Below are positions 20,401 through 32,700 of a stretch of 64,000 bases of DNA, piece by piece. The notes under the pieces were generated by a model, which saw only the letters and a list, made by a program, of their open reading frames with translations, was not told where the DNA came from and did no database searches. The stretch is from the NCBI GenBank assembly GCA_012845835.1, contig JABAKD010000020.1, forward strand, positions 7,712,915 through 7,776,914. The letters run 5' to 3'. Position 1 is the first letter of the stretch. Each line of letters starts with the position of its first letter. The stretch comes from Undaria pinnatifida. Lineage: Eukaryota > Sar > Phaeophyceae > Laminariales > Alariaceae. The translations under genes were made by a program, and so were the position numbers.

Positions 20401-20669
20401 GGCTCCGATTAATAAAAACAGAGCGAACGTTTTGTGAGCGCTACAGGTGCAACCTGGGCAACAAAACATGCGACAGTCATACATGAAACGGCATTGATCG
20501 CAACCCAATGCAAGAATCGTTGTGGGAACGGGTGCGGATATAACTTCGAATATCGCCAGTCTTGTTCGTTGTTGGCCTTAGCTCGTGGCGGGTACGGCAG
20601 TACGCACGTTGACCAGGATCAATTTTTGTGGTCTTGGAAGGTCATTAAGCTACACTCAAAGACAACGAC

Positions 20670-23600
20670 TTAAAAGCTCAGTGTGTGTACGTGTATCGAG
20701 CCGTGGAGTCCGATTGCAGCGTGACACGCTCGATTCCTTACTCTTGCCGACATTTACCGCCTTGTAGGAGCTACTTTTCGGTTATAATTGATGACAACGC
20801 GGATATTACGACGATTGGCTGTCAATGTTGGCGCTTCTCTGGCGTTGTGCATCCCTGTACACTCGACATAGACATCGAACCCCCGCCGTGCACGCTTGTA
20901 TCGAGTCGCGGAACCTGATTGCAGCATGGCCAGCGCGATTCCTCATCGTTGCCGAAATAGATGTCTGCGTAGGAACTTTTCTTGCCTGCAACTCACAAGA
21001 ACGGGGCAACTACGACAATTGCTCACCAACATTATCGTCATGAATTATTCATGTATCCCTGCACACTCGACTCAAAAGCTCCGGCGTGTACGCTGGTATC
21101 GAGTAGCTGAGCCCTCGTGAAGTATGACATGCGCAATTCGCTACCCTTGCCGACATTTTTATCGACGTCGGGGCTTTTTCTGCCTACAACTCACGAGAAC
21201 GGAGGGATTTTGACAATTGCCACCAACGCTGGCGTTATTATTAATTTCTACATCCCTCTTCACTCGAAAATGCCGTAGAACCTCCGGTATGTATGCTCGT
21301 ATCGAGCCGATGAGGCCAATCACTGCATGGCACGCGCGATTCCTTGCCTTTGCGGACATTAATCGCTGCGTAGGAAGTTTTTTGGTTGCACTCACGACAA
21401 CGGGGTTATCACGACTAATAAACGACGGTCGACCAAATCCGTTGGCGTTTAAATGGCGTCGTGTATTAATGGTCACTCGGCAATGACGTCACATCTCCGG
21501 TGTGTGTTCTTCTGGTAACGAGCCGCGGAGTCCGATTACAAGATGGCCGGCGCCATTTCTTACCCTTGCCGACATGTTTCTCGGTGTTGGAGGTTTTTCC
21601 CGTAAGTCACGACAGCGGGGTTTATTATCATGGTTGACCTAACCTCTGTGGCGTTTAAAAAACGTCATGTATCCCTGTGACCTCGACGGTTACGTCAAAC
21701 CTACGGCTTGCATGCTTGTATCGAGTCGGGGCGCCCGACTGCAGCATGACACGTGCGCGATTCCCGACACTTGCGGAAATATTTCTCGGCGTAAGAGCTT
21801 TTTTTGCTTATAACTCACGACAACGGGGCTGTCACGACGATTGACCGCCAACGTTGGCGATAATGCGGCTTCATGTATCCGCGCAATGGACTTTGCGGTC
21901 AAACCACCGCCGTGCACGCTTGTATACGGCCGAAGAGCCTGGATTGAACATAAGACGCGCGATTCCTTACCACTATTGTCGACATTTTCTCGGGGCATAG
22001 GAGATTTTGCTTCAACTCACGAGGACGGGGCGATTACGACAATTGAACACCATCGTTGGCCGCATTTTATCTTCATGTATCCCCAATACTCTCGACAATG
22101 ACATCAAACCTCCGGTGTGTACGCTTGCATTGAGCCGCGGAGGTCGATTTAAGCAAGACGCGCGCGATTCCTTATCCTTGCCGACTTTTAACGCGGCGTC
22201 GGAGATTTTTTTCCTCATAAACTCACGACGTCGGGGGTACATTACGACGATTGACCGAAATCGTTTGCGTACTTATTGCGTCATGCATCCCTGTGCACCC
22301 GACAGCTACGTCTAGCCTCCGGCGTGCACGCATGTATCTAGTCGGGGCGTCCGATTGCAACATGACACGTGCGCGATTCCTTACACTTGGTCGGTACATT
22401 TCTCGGCGTAAGAGCTTTTTGCTTATAACTCACGACAACGGGGCTGTCACGATGATTGACCACCAACGTTGGCGATAATGCGGCTTCATGTATCCCCATG
22501 AACTCGACAGTACCGTCAAACCACCGCCGCGCACGCTTATATCGAGTCGAAGAGACCAATTGAAGCATGATACGCGCGATTCCTTTCGCTCGCCGATATT
22601 TATCTCGGCGTCGGAGCTTTTTCTGATATAGCTCACACGACAACGGGGTTATTGCGACGATTATTCGCTAACGTTTGCAGCGCTTGATCTTTACATATCC
22701 CAATACACCCGGCAATGACGCCAAACTTGCGGCGTATACTCTTGTAACGAGCCGAAGAGCCCGACTGCACCATGACACGCGCGATTGCTTACCCTTGCCG
22801 CCGACATTGATCTCCGCAAGGGCGCACGAAAATTATTTCCCTGGACCTACACATCACTTTTTTCATTTTGGGCCGGCCGAGGGGGGGAGGGGGGGGGGGG
22901 GTACTCACGTATTCTAATTCATGTAAAAATAACGACTCAACACTAGTTCGTATACACAACAACTTACCTGACCTTAAACTGGGTACTAGACTAATCACTT
23001 CATCATTGATCAGAGTCAGATGAAAGATACAGCCGAGGGCTTTGAACAGCTCTTTATCACCGATGAACGATTGCCTAATTCAAGCTGATCCTAAGATCCG
23101 GCAGCGTATGACAGGCAGGTGGCTCGAGCTCAGTACACAACGGGGCACTGCTTTGAAAGCCAGAGAGACTGCTGTAGACCAGACGTTTAAACGTTTAAAC
23201 CTACAACGGGGCGCAACGCGGCGCAACGCGACGTAACTTTTTTTTTAAACCGTCGAAGAAGTTGCTCCTTATTTTCAATGTGTTGGTCCTGTGCCTGCCT
23301 GCGGGCTCCATTCAAGTAGAGTCTGGGTTTTGACATGTGGGCCAGTCAGTCGGTGTGAACGGATTCAAATATCCATCTACACAATAATGGTGATGAGGTG
23401 TCGCGAGCTGTACCAAACTAAAACAAAAAAGCAGAGTTGACAACCAACACAAAAAAACAACAACAACCAAGGACAGACCAAATACACACACCGAACAAGG
23501 TCAAAAGAAAGGCAACAACGCGCGCACGACATACACGTGTCGTTTGAAAAACGTCTTGGTAATCTACAGGAGGAGTCAAAAGGACTCGAAACACCCGTTT

Positions 23601-24825
23601 TTTGTTTGATCAAAAACATTTTTTTTCGGGCCGGCCCAGGGGGGCCTCCAGGTATTTTATTTTGTGCGCCTTTTTTTTTCGGTGTACGAGTTTTTTTCGC
23701 GCACATTTTACGACAACGGGGCGATTACGACAGTTGTACGACGATTGACCACCAATGTTATCGTGATCGGTTCTTCGTCTCTCCTTGTACACTCGACAAC
23801 GAGTTCAAACCTCCGGTGTTTACGCTTGTATCGAGTCGCGAAGCCCGATCGCAGCATGACACGCGTGATTACTTTCCCTTGCCGACATTTATTTTTGTGT
23901 CGGAGTATTTTTTCCTATAACGGACGAGAACGGGGCAATTACTGCAATTTACCAATAACGTTACCGTCATGAAATCTTTACGTATCCCTGTGCACTCGAC
24001 ATGTCAAACCTCTGGCGTGCACGCTTGTATCGAGTCGCGCAACCCTATTCCAGCATGACACGCGCTCGATTTCTTACCCTTGCCGGCATTTATCTGGGCG
24101 TAGGAACTTTTTTTGCTACAACGCCGATGTACAACCAACGTTGGCGTTATTATGGCTTCGTGTATCCCTGCGCACTTGACGGTACCGTCAACGCTCCGCC
24201 GTGCAGGCGTCTATCGAGCCGCGGAGCCTGATTGCAGCACGGCACGCTCGATTCCTTATCCTTGCGGGCGAAGGAGTTTTTTCCTTGCCCCACGAGAACG
24301 AGGCGAGTACGACGATTGACCACCAACGTCAACGGCACTTTGTCTTCATGCATCTCTATACACTCGTCAATGAAATCAAATCTCCGGCGTGTACGCATGT
24401 GCCGAGCCGCGGAGGCCGATAGCAGCACGACATGCGCGATTCCTAATCCTTGCCGAGATTTGTCGCGGCGCAGGAGCTTTTGATTCAAATCATGAGAAGG
24501 ACACGGGTACGACGAATGACTATCAACGTTGGCGCTATTATATCACTTCATTTTTCCACTTACATCCAGCCATACCGTCACACCTCCGGCGAATGCACGC
24601 TTGTATCGCATTGCGGAGCACGATGGCAGCACGTGATTCCGTATGCTTGCCAACAATCACACGCGGTGTAGAGACTTTTGACTCAACTGACGAAAACCGC
24701 ACGGGTCCCGCGATTGACCACCAACGTGAGAGTCATTTTGTATTCCTGTGCTCTCGACAATGACCTCAAACCCGGGCTAGATTGCAGAATTGTACACGCC
24801 ATTCCTTATTCTTCCTGACGCGTAG
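20670..24825 (+). repeat. Degenerate tandem array, units of about 204 bp
   Basis: Blocks recur in fixed order: TGTATC-AG-CG-GGAG-CCGA, GCA-GACACGCGCGATTCCTTA, CTTGCCGACATTTATCTCGGCG, AACTCACGACAACGGGGC, ACGACGATTGACC-CCAACGTTGGCG and TTCATGTATCCCTG. The CTTGCCGACAT block occurs near 20,745, 20,949, 21,147, 21,351, 21,567, 21,771, 21,977, 22,178, 22,387, 22,591 and 22,797. After an insertion it continues near 23,881, 24,081, 24,263, 24,451, 24,651 and 24,812. Most spacings are 198-209 bp, and those at the right end are shorter. Units are diverged and stops are frequent, so this is satellite-like DNA and not a coding repeat. Confidence 0.8.
22822..23669. mobile_element. 848-bp TIR element inserted in the 204-bp array
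   Basis: The array is interrupted here. The left end GCGCACGAAAATTATTTCCCTGGA mirrors the right end read on the other strand (GCGCACAAAATAAAATACCTGGA), giving terminal inverted repeats of about 23 bp with a few mismatches. Both subterminal regions contain GGGCCGGCC, and the left has a long G run (about 22,877-22,900). No transposase is encoded. It is a non-autonomous element; a target duplication is not obvious. Confidence 0.6.
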
Positions 24826-25980
24826 CCTGCGGTTAGGGGGCGAGGTCGGGAAGGTATGTAGATTCACTATTGTATGCAGCCTTGCATTCATATTGTGTTC
24901 TCAGCGCGCCTGCGACGAATGAACTAGATGGCGTTGCGACCGGAGCAGCCATTCCATGTTGACCTCGTCTAGTTTGGCACCCGTCCATCGTTTTCGGTGA
25001 AACCTTGGGAAGGCGCGTGCATTAGTGCAACATGGAAGGCATGTAGCTTGTCGTGGAAGCCCGAGAGCTGATCCATGCTTCGCAATAGTCGTGGAGGTCG
25101 GAAGGGGGCGATACTCACCCAGCCTTTGAAATCCAGTACATAAGGTCGATGTTTTGATACAGCGGCAGAGTCTATAGTCTACACACGCAGAAACGAAGGA
25201 CTCCAAGAACTATCAAATCTACAAAACGAAGAAGAAGGTAAACAGCCGTCCAGGCTAGGCACACGAGAGCATTTCGGTTGTCGTCTGACTTACAGCAGCA
25301 GCTGTAGTGTAATACCTGGAAGGTACGAGTCCGGTGCCATCAAGCGAGTGTAAAAGTAGGTAAGCCCTGTCACAGATCGACCTCAAAACATATATGCTAC
25401 TCCGCAGAAAGACACTACAGCAGTGCTGTTAGCTACCTGGTGAGTCCGCTTGGCATACCCGCGTGGTTACTGCGAGAAAAGAGCGTCAGGGCCGGCAACA
25501 GCCTGCGCGCATAGCGTGGCAGCCAACAGCTGCCACGCACAGCTACCACGCCCCAACCGCCAGAAGAAGAAATCCCGCCCCGTTTTAGAGGCTGCCAGCA
25601 CCTATCCCCGAGGTAAAGGGAGATAAACTAGCGCTCTTTGATTCAAACACCCTCGTTGTAATGCTGGAACCACGGGGTCGCCACAATGACATTCCGCTAT
25701 CTCCGTACTAAATCCTACCAGGTATATAATAGCCTAGAAGGCGGCTCAACATAGGAGTGAAATGTTCGAGGGGAATAAATCGAGTGTTTGCGTTAAAACA
25801 AAATCACTAGAAACTCTTCCATCATGCTAGAAAAATGCCAGATTCACTCCGGCATGCTTTTGGTTTCGTTTGCGGTGAATGAATCGCAGAAAAGGCGCAC
25901 ACGGCCTACATATCACAGGCGGGGAGCGGGGAGGCAACGTCAAATTTTGAATTTGTTTAGACATAGCGCGGTAGCATCTA
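24826..25980. other. Unassigned sequence
   Basis: I see no gene or clear repeat. A short frame on the minus strand (25,206-24,901) has no domain. Confidence 0.4.
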
Positions 25981-26345
25981 GACCCCACCGACAAACAGCA
26001 GCACAGCAGCAGCAGCGCAGTAGCAGCACCGCAGTCACTGCCGCAGCAGCAGCAGAAGGGACGGGGGCGGGGGCGGAGGTGGCGGTGGCGATGGCCCAGC
26101 CAGATGAGTTGCGGCACCGCAGCTCGGCTCGGCCTGGCTCGATCATCACGATCACCACAACAGAACAGCCAGTTTTTTATCAACTGTTTAAGAAACAAAC
26201 GCAGGAGACACTAACCGCAGCCGCAGCACAATAACCGCCGCCGCACAGCAGCAGCACCAGCAGCACCAGCAGCAGCACCAGCAGCAGCCGCAGCAGCGGC
26301 AGCGGCAGCAGCAGCAGCAGCAGCAGCAGCAGCCGCGGCGGCGGC
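25824..26345 (+). repeat. CAG/GCA trinucleotide repeat region
   Basis: Interrupted CAG/GCA repeats occur at about 25,995-26,055 and 26,215-26,335, ending in a near-pure CAG run at 26,306-26,333. Frames through them give poly-Gln, poly-Ala or, on the other strand, poly-Cys. A 136-codon plus-strand frame (25,824-26,234) begins MLEKCQIHSGMLLVSF and becomes Gln/Ala-rich. Without a domain or splice evidence I treat it as repeat-driven; it could be an exon. Confidence 0.6.
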
Positions 26346-27546
26346 CGTGCGGCGTTGGTGGCGGTAACAGTGGACGCTTCAAGGACGGCATTGTGGTATA
26401 GCGACGGTGGTTGACAAACTCAGCACCGAATACGATATCACGCAGCAGCATAGAATCAATCCACACCGTAGAGAGCACGGGAGCGCTGGCTCACTAGCAC
26501 CTACCCCCGAAGTTGCGCGTACGCGCCATGTTTCCCCAGCTACCCTTTGGTGCCTCCGCATCAAGGCTAGGTTGTGTCTATCGCTGCCAAGCACAGCGCA
26601 CAGCGAGCAAGTGTCTGCTGCGTGTGCTGCCGTATGGGTTGTGCCCATGTGCCCTCTGATTGTTGTGTCGTTGTGCCTGGAGAGCAACGGTGGTAAGCTC
26701 GGTATTGGTAGGCCAATCGTATGAGCTGGTCGTCATTGATGAAAGTTCACTCTAAATCGTTCACTCAAATCGAAATTTTCATGCCGTTTTGGGGAAACTT
26801 CTTCCTTCAAAGTTCGTTCGGCGATTTCTTTCGATGGAATTTTAGATTGAATTACTTTAACGCAAACACTCGAATATATTTTGAAAAAGAACATCCTGGT
26901 GTCGCCAGAACCGTCTACCGAATGGAAATCAATAAAACCGGGAGAGCTTGATAGCATTATTTTGGGGGCACAATTTTCGCAATGTAATGGAGTGCCCTCT
27001 CCGTAGAAGGATAGTTTATGGATTCGACGTGAAACCCTGTCGTAGTTGAGGTGAAGCCATGTACGTGATGTTAGATGTCATAGTCACGTCAAGGCCATCA
27101 TACATGGGTGATAAAGTAGCTGACGACGATGAGACAAGCAGGACGCCCCTCATCTCACTACCCTTCTCTACCATGCATTACCCTGCACTACCGTGCCCTA
27201 CCCTACTTAACCTAGTTATGTCGGTTTTTTAGTATTCTATGTAGGGCAATATTGCGTATAAGTTTCGGGTCTATCCAGCGAGCCATGAATGAGGAGAGAC
27301 CAACCAAAGACACCGGGACCCATTAGGGGCACGCTTCCCAAAACCGACCAACCACGCATCCCCCACTCGGAGTACCATCACAGCAAGTCGATTACGAGCA
27401 CGGATTCGGTGTTGCGATTTATCGCTTTTTTTTCTCAAAGTATGTACAAGTATAGCAATTTGACGGAGACATTGGCATAAAGCAGTTTGTGAGGTCTCAT
27501 GATGAGGTCATTTTGTTCATACCTTTCTTTGCGGAGTTTCTTTTTC
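26346..27546. other. Unassigned sequence with a short CTACC-type repeat
   Basis: No gene is supported. At about 27,160-27,210 a run of near-repeats of CTACC-TGC type, about 10-12 bp each, is present. The stretch 26,730-26,950 is more AT-rich than its neighbours and holds two overlapping frames of about 75 codons, one on each strand, with no recognisable domain. Confidence 0.4.
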
Positions 27547-27822
27547 TTTGGCACACTTCTACTTTCCAGCTTCTGGACAAGCCGTGGTCACAGGTGTCGA
27601 CCCTTCTCCCCCCCGGTTCTTGCGTTCAATTTTTATCGCGCATAGGGTTCAGCAATCCCACTGCTCGTCGATTTTTCATCGAGTGTTGCTAACTCACGCT
27701 CTCGCGCTTTCCGCAAGTCAATTTGTGCACAAGAAAAAGCCCCCACGAATTTATACAAGTATATGCACTCGGGGGGATCCAAACTCACGAAACTGACGTA
27801 TATCAGGCTCGAGGATAACCTG
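27547..27822 (-). mobile_element. SINE-like repeat, copy 1
   Basis: About 270 bp are nearly identical to 57,262-57,528, including ATCGCGCATAGGGTTCAGCA and CTCTCGCGCTTTCCGCAAGTC. Read on the minus strand, the copy starts with a tRNA-like 3' half (GAGTTTGGATCCCCCC, a decayed B box) and ends near an A-rich AAAGAAAAAGAAA stretch. Copy 2 has the better B box and tail. Copies with a tRNA-like head and A-rich tail are typical of SINEs mobilised by non-LTR elements. Confidence 0.6.
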
Positions 27823-28158
27823 ATACGCCACCGGGGCGACCGACCTACGTCTCTCTATCGTCTCCCAACGGGCGAAAAACAGAATTTTGAGAGGACATGA
27901 CGAAAGAGCACAGGACACCACAAGCACTATATCACGCCCTAGGGCATGGATTTGAGACGAACCCTTCAGCGGTGCCATCTACACTCATGTGGCCTTGCCC
28001 GGAGTCAAGAGGAGTGACCATGGGTTGTGCTCTATCTCGACAGGCAATCGTTTTTGGTGGGAAGTGTTGATCAAGGCTTCATGAAAAATAGATAAATTGA
28101 CCTGTTGGACTGCATGACCAAACAAAGAAAGAGGCCGAAAAAACTGTTTTGGTATTTT

Positions 28159-28316
28159 TTCTCCGTAGCGACGTTAACCGGAATATTTCAACAAATAACC
28201 CTCAAAAATGTTTGGAGGCCGATGACAATGGAAAGCCGATAGTTTGGCCAAAAAGTTTCCAAACGTTTTTTGGGGCTTATTTTCTGACATATTCCGGGTA
28301 ACGTCGCTATGGGGAA
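28159..28316. mobile_element. Foldback MITE, 158 bp
   Basis: Two arms of about 58 bp are inverted copies with few mismatches. The left arm begins TTCTCCGTAGCGACGTTA and runs to AATGTTTGGA; the right arm runs TCCAAACGTTTTTTGGGG to CGTCGCTATGGGGAA. The spacer is only about 40 bp. It encodes nothing and lies about 115 bp before the first ATG of the large non-LTR element. Confidence 0.75.
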
Positions 28317-28430
28317 TAAATGGCTCTTTTTCTGGCTCTGTTTTGGGACATGCGGTCCATCAGGTACTCAGAGACAAGAGTACCAGGTGTTACAACAGGA
28401 GGGGTTCAGCAGCCCTCGTCGCGCCGCCAG

Positions 28431-31185
28431 ATGGCGACGAGTGATAGGAACGTTCCCTCGTCTCCCCGCACCAACGGGGCTTCGCAGAATAGGACAGCAT
28501 CGGGCGATCGACCCTCGCCTCGACCGACGTTGCGGCAGAGGCGCCGTTCTCCATCGCCAACTGCGGTGGACCGAGCGATGGTGCCACGGCCGGTGGGGCG
28601 TCGGAGGTGGACGACTACCTCGGCATGGATGCACGCGAGGACAATAGGGGGGTTGCAGCATCAAGCGTCGAGTGGAGCGCAGCAAGAGAGGGATCGGGCG
28701 TCCGCGACAGTAGGAAGGCGTCCATCGCAGGTTCCGCCGCTGGTGGAGCGCGAGAGTATGAATGCAACGACACAAGGCCCACGTGTGGCATCAAACGGGC
28801 CCCAGCAATTGAAGTCGCGTCGGTCGCTGCCAACGACGGGTGGGAACGCTCCCCCATCGTCCCGCATCATTGGGACTCGGAGGGATAGGGCAGCATCATG
28901 TGGTCGGCCCTCGCCACGACCGACACGCGGCCGAGGCACCGCTCGCCATCGCCCTGTGGAGGGAATATCATAATCACTCCGGCGTCGCTCCTACCAGGAA
29001 TCTTGGGGCACCGACAGCGGTGCATCTCCCCTCTCACAGGAACACCGGTGCGCTCGCACCAGTGGCTTCGGCTCACTATTACCGAAATCACACAGAACCA
29101 GAGGGCCTTGGTGCCTCGCAGAGACAATCCATCCGTCCAAGGCCGTACCCCGCGCCCATCCGAGAATGTGCCTTCCCTTTCCGAGACTATAGCCAATGCC
29201 CGGGCGTGGAGCAACAGAGCAGAGGCGAGGGTGGCCGGTGCGCAGTTGGTATCAGGCCCCCAAGTGGTAAATGGGCTTGGTGGGAGACATTGCCTTCTTA
29301 GCACTTGTCAACGTGCTGGGAGAGGAACTACACGGAGACGGAGCCCCTCGCCAGTGGAGGCTGAAGGTGGGCACATCCATATTGCGCAAGCTAGGACACG
29401 GCGTCGCGTCATACTTGTGTCACCGAACGCGTTGGTTTGGGTAGGCGGAAGGGTTCGGCCCCTTCCCGTGTCAGGAGAGGTCGAGGAGGCGAGGTAGCGC
29501 CCACGGAGAACGGGAAGACGAGCGATCGACCCTCCCACTCCCCTCTGTTAATGAATGAAGCAGTTCCCGCATCTCAAAATTCCCGTCGTGCAGCCAGAAG
29601 CTTCGCCCAGATGAGAATTCCATGCGGGTCCACACCTGAGAGGACCCAGCAGGGTTATCAGGCTTTCCCTTCCAGCGACGGTGTACATCGTATGCCATCG
29701 GACACGGCACTAAGGTTGCGTGACTCGAGTTTCTGTTCCCAGGATGCACATCGTGGAGCGAACAGCTTTGTTCGGGGGGACGTTGAGGGGCGGAAACATC
29801 TACGATGACTAGTAGGAGAGCACGAAATCCTGCCCCCATACCACCGGGCGCGACACCGGGCTCTCGGGACTCAAGTCACAGGTATCCAAATGCTCGATGC
29901 GCAATAAGTACTTCTTTCCAGAGGGGGGGGTGTGGAGTCTACGCCTACGCGCAGTCAGCAGGGGTACCACGCGACCATCGCAGGCGGTGGCAATCAGAGT
30001 GACGCAATGTCTCCCACCTTCGGCCATTAGGCGCAGCACCGACCTTCCGGCACTCCAGAGCGACGCCTCAAGACGCTCGTCTTGCCGGCGGAAGCCTTGG
30101 CGGAATGGGACCCTTGCGGGGCCAAACAACTCCTAGCAGCCAGCAGGAGTGTCGAACGACGCTCAACGGTGGCGGAGCTTATGGGGGAAAAGCATCTGGG
30201 TCTTCTACCCCGCTACCACCGGGCGCGACAGCGGGTTCCTGGGTCTCAAGAACCCCTCCCCCCCATCTCCGCCGAGAGAGAAACGAGTGGGGGACGACGT
30301 CAAGAAAGCAACGATCAGATGAAAGTTGACCCTGTTCAAGGGAGTACCCCTCAAGAGGATAATCCGTCCCGTAGGGAGGGACGTAGGGCAGGGGCGGGAA
30401 GAGATGACCGCCCACCCAACAGTGATAACGCACCGGAAAGAGATTCGGACGGCGCAATGCCGCGACTAGGATCGTCCACATCTACGGGAACGGCCGCAGG
30501 TAAAGGGCGACGGGCCACGAACAGTACACCTGCGGAAGGCCTCATCTCCTCCAGGACGAGGGCGCGCACCCGCTTAGCTGCTACTATCAGTGCGCGATCA
30601 TCGGACGGGGGAAGGGGGAAGCAGCTTTTCACCGGGCTATTTCGCGGCGTGTCGCCTCACCAGCCAACGATGGCGCGGATGGAGTCGCCGGCAACACATT
30701 CTCGACCAACACAGTCGTTGCCGGAACAACCTCCGGACACGTCTGGTGCATCACAGCCGCCGACAACGGAATTAGTACCATCCATAACTGCACCCCTTTA
30801 CACTTGGGGTTTCGAGCACACCCGTCATAGGATGTGCGCCGCTAACGGGCGATCCACCGTTTCCAATTGGGGGTTCAAGCACACCCGTCATAGAAGGTGC
30901 GCCGCTAATGGGAGAGACACCACCGCAGACATCAGGGCCTGCATAGGCACCAACCTTCGAGTCACGCCCACAACAGCCTGCATCAAGGGGGGAGTCTCAA
31001 TCGTCGATACAGCCCTCCCTAGCGATACCAGTGCCCGACTCGACCCCTCCGACGACACCCCAATTGCCGTCAGCTACCTCTCCATCCGCCACCACCCACA
31101 ACGTCATCGCCAAGCCCGTCACCGTCACTACCGCCGCCGCAGCCGCCCACAACTGGCCATCCCTCGACAGGGACACCTATATTGA
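28431..31185 (+). pseudogene. Ser/Pro/Arg-rich N-terminal region
   Basis: The chosen start is ATG 28,431 (MATSDRNVPSSPRTNGASQN). The composition continues across frames 28,431-28,973, 28,898-29,497, 29,437-29,808, 30,082-31,185 and into 31,031-31,200, so at least three shifts have occurred. Diverged internal repeats are visible: 28,440-28,560 resembles 28,840-28,960, and TACCACCGGGCGCGACA occurs near 29,838 and 30,220. A 67-bp direct repeat (GAGCACACCCGTCATAG and on) lies at about 30,812 and 30,879. The protein would be disordered and basic, as in the N-termini of many retroelement ORFs. Confidence 0.5.
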
Positions 31186-31832
31186 CACCGAGTGTGGTCC
31201 TTGCGCTCGAAACGCCATCGCAGACAGTGGTCAGGACGGCAGAGGCAGTATCGCCAAGGCCGTCACGGACGACGCCTACACGGACGGCGGAGGGAAGGGG
31301 TTCGGCACCCGTACCGACGCCCAAACTGCCTCCGTCTCCGCCACGGACACCATCGCCGACGCCTACACAAAACCAGCTCCGGGAGGAACCCCCAGAAGAC
31401 TGCTGTGTATGCTATGAGGCATTGGCCTCTCCTTTGGTATATTAAAAGAGCTGTTCCCATCCACTGCACCTTCCGTGCTACGCCACACTCCGAGTCAGAG
31501 CAGAAGCCGATCTACGGTGTCCGGCATGTCGAGCGACCATAACAGTCAACGAGGCCGACGGGATGGCGCTCCGTCAGCACAGCAATGAGGTCATGGTGGA
31601 GGTGTTGACGGTCCCGCGGCAAGAGATGCCAGCTGACGGGGAAGCAAGGCTAACAACAAGGGCCACAAGAGGAGGCAGGAGGCGGCGAGCGATATGCAGC
31701 GTTTGCCATGGTCTGGTTGAGGAGACTAATTGCGTACAAGTTTCCTGCTCGTGCGACGTACACCGCCGTTGTGCTTTAGGCTTCTGTGAGGACGCAATCC
31801 GGGAGATAGAACTTTCAGAGGAGTGCACCTAG
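31182..31832 (+). pseudogene. RING-H2 finger (one in-frame stop) followed by a second zinc-finger motif
   Basis: One frame runs through with a single TAA at 31,443-31,445. Around it lies a complete C3H2C3 RING pattern: Cys codons 31,401 and 31,410, then Cys 31,452, His 31,458, His 31,467, Cys 31,476, Cys 31,518 and Cys 31,527. The spacings are C-x2-C-x13-C-x-H-x2-H-x2-C-x13-C-x2-C, with SCSHPLHLPC and RCPAC visible. A second motif, CSVCHGLVEETNCVQV then SCSCDVHRRC (31,695-31,775), has the front half of the same fold. RING-H2 domains usually act as E3 ubiquitin ligases. Here the stop falls between the first and second pairs, which points to decay by one substitution. Confidence 0.65.
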
Positions 31833-31921
31833 TCACTTGCCCGAACCCGGCTCTGCACGAGGAGCATTAAGAGGTCGGTCTACACCCCCTCCTCCAACAG
31901 ACTCGGGCTCTTGGCAGGTCG

Positions 31922-32350
31922 GTGGACACGACGGAAGAACACGAGATCAGAGCCAGGGTAACTGCAGCTGAACAGCGTCTCCGGAGAAGTGCGCATATTG
32001 CCCCGGAAATGGTGGACTTATCGCGTAATCTCACAAAGCGAGATAAGGAGGACCACCACCGAGAATGTCGGGGCACGATCCCCCAGCAACAAGTGCGAGC
32101 GCCGTGTGGGGTCTGTGGCAGGCACTTGGAAGATGACCAGAGGTTCGCTTTTGGTGGCTGGCTCGTCCACAGGAGGTGTGCCGTAGAAAGCGCAGCAGGA
32201 GCAGACGGCAGGAAAGACGACCGATTTGGGGTAGCTATACGAGACGGGACAGGAGTGTCGCGTCGGAGAACGTTCCAATTCACAGCAATAGTGCCCAGAA
32301 TCCACATGAGATACGATCGCGCTTCCCCGGATGGCGCTCACCAACAATGA
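31922..32350 (+). pseudogene. Third zinc-finger module
   Basis: The frame contains CGVCGRHLEDDQRFAFGGW and LVHRRCAVE (Cys codons 32,105 and 32,114; His 32,168; Cys 32,177). This repeats the CxxC...H-x2-C half of the neighbouring RING-like fingers but lacks a final CxxC within the frame. It is preceded by an Arg/Glu-rich, possibly helical stretch (EEHEIRARVTAAEQRLRRS). It lies one shift from the modules on either side. Confidence 0.5.
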
Positions 32351-32700
32351 CAGTTAGAGATATTGTGGCGATCACTGACCTCGGGTGTGGAAAAGGCCGC
32401 TCGAGTCAAGGTGAAGGTGGTCAAGACATTGAAAAGGGGTTGGAGGCGTCCGAGGAATATTGGTGCACGTACTGCGGGCGGCCTCTCGATAACTCTAGTG
32501 GGGAGTCGGGGGAACACGACGCTCGAGTACCCGTTTCGTGCGCCCATGAAGGCTTTGTGCACACCCGCTGCATGCTGGGCCGCGCAGAAAACCTTGCAAG
32601 AGGATATGCAGATCCTTGGCCCTGCGTCGCGTGTCGTTCGGCGTGGCCGGGAGGAAGTCGACCTCTCCACCCGGCGGAGCTGCCTAGAGGGATATCCATG
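32350..32700 (+). pseudogene. Fourth RING-like finger
   Basis: The frame 32,176-33,066 encodes WCTYCGRPL, then VSCAHEGFVHTRCMLGRAE and PWPCVACRSAW. Zinc ligands by codon are Cys 32,464, Cys 32,473, Cys 32,539, His 32,545, His 32,560, Cys 32,569, Cys 32,623 and Cys 32,632. The spacing C-x2-C-x21-C-x-H-x4-H-x2-C-x17-C-x2-C is RING-like with a wider central gap. The fifth finger (33,303-33,473) has the same x21 loop, so the two arose by duplication. Confidence 0.6.

Noticed and set aside
20670-24825. CRISPR-like array
   Set aside because: Units are about 204 bp, diverged along their whole length, with no short identical repeats alternating with unique spacers, and the context is eukaryotic.
26188-26478. 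Poly-Cys frame on the minus strand
   Set aside because: It is the CAG repeat read on the other strand, not a metallothionein-like gene.
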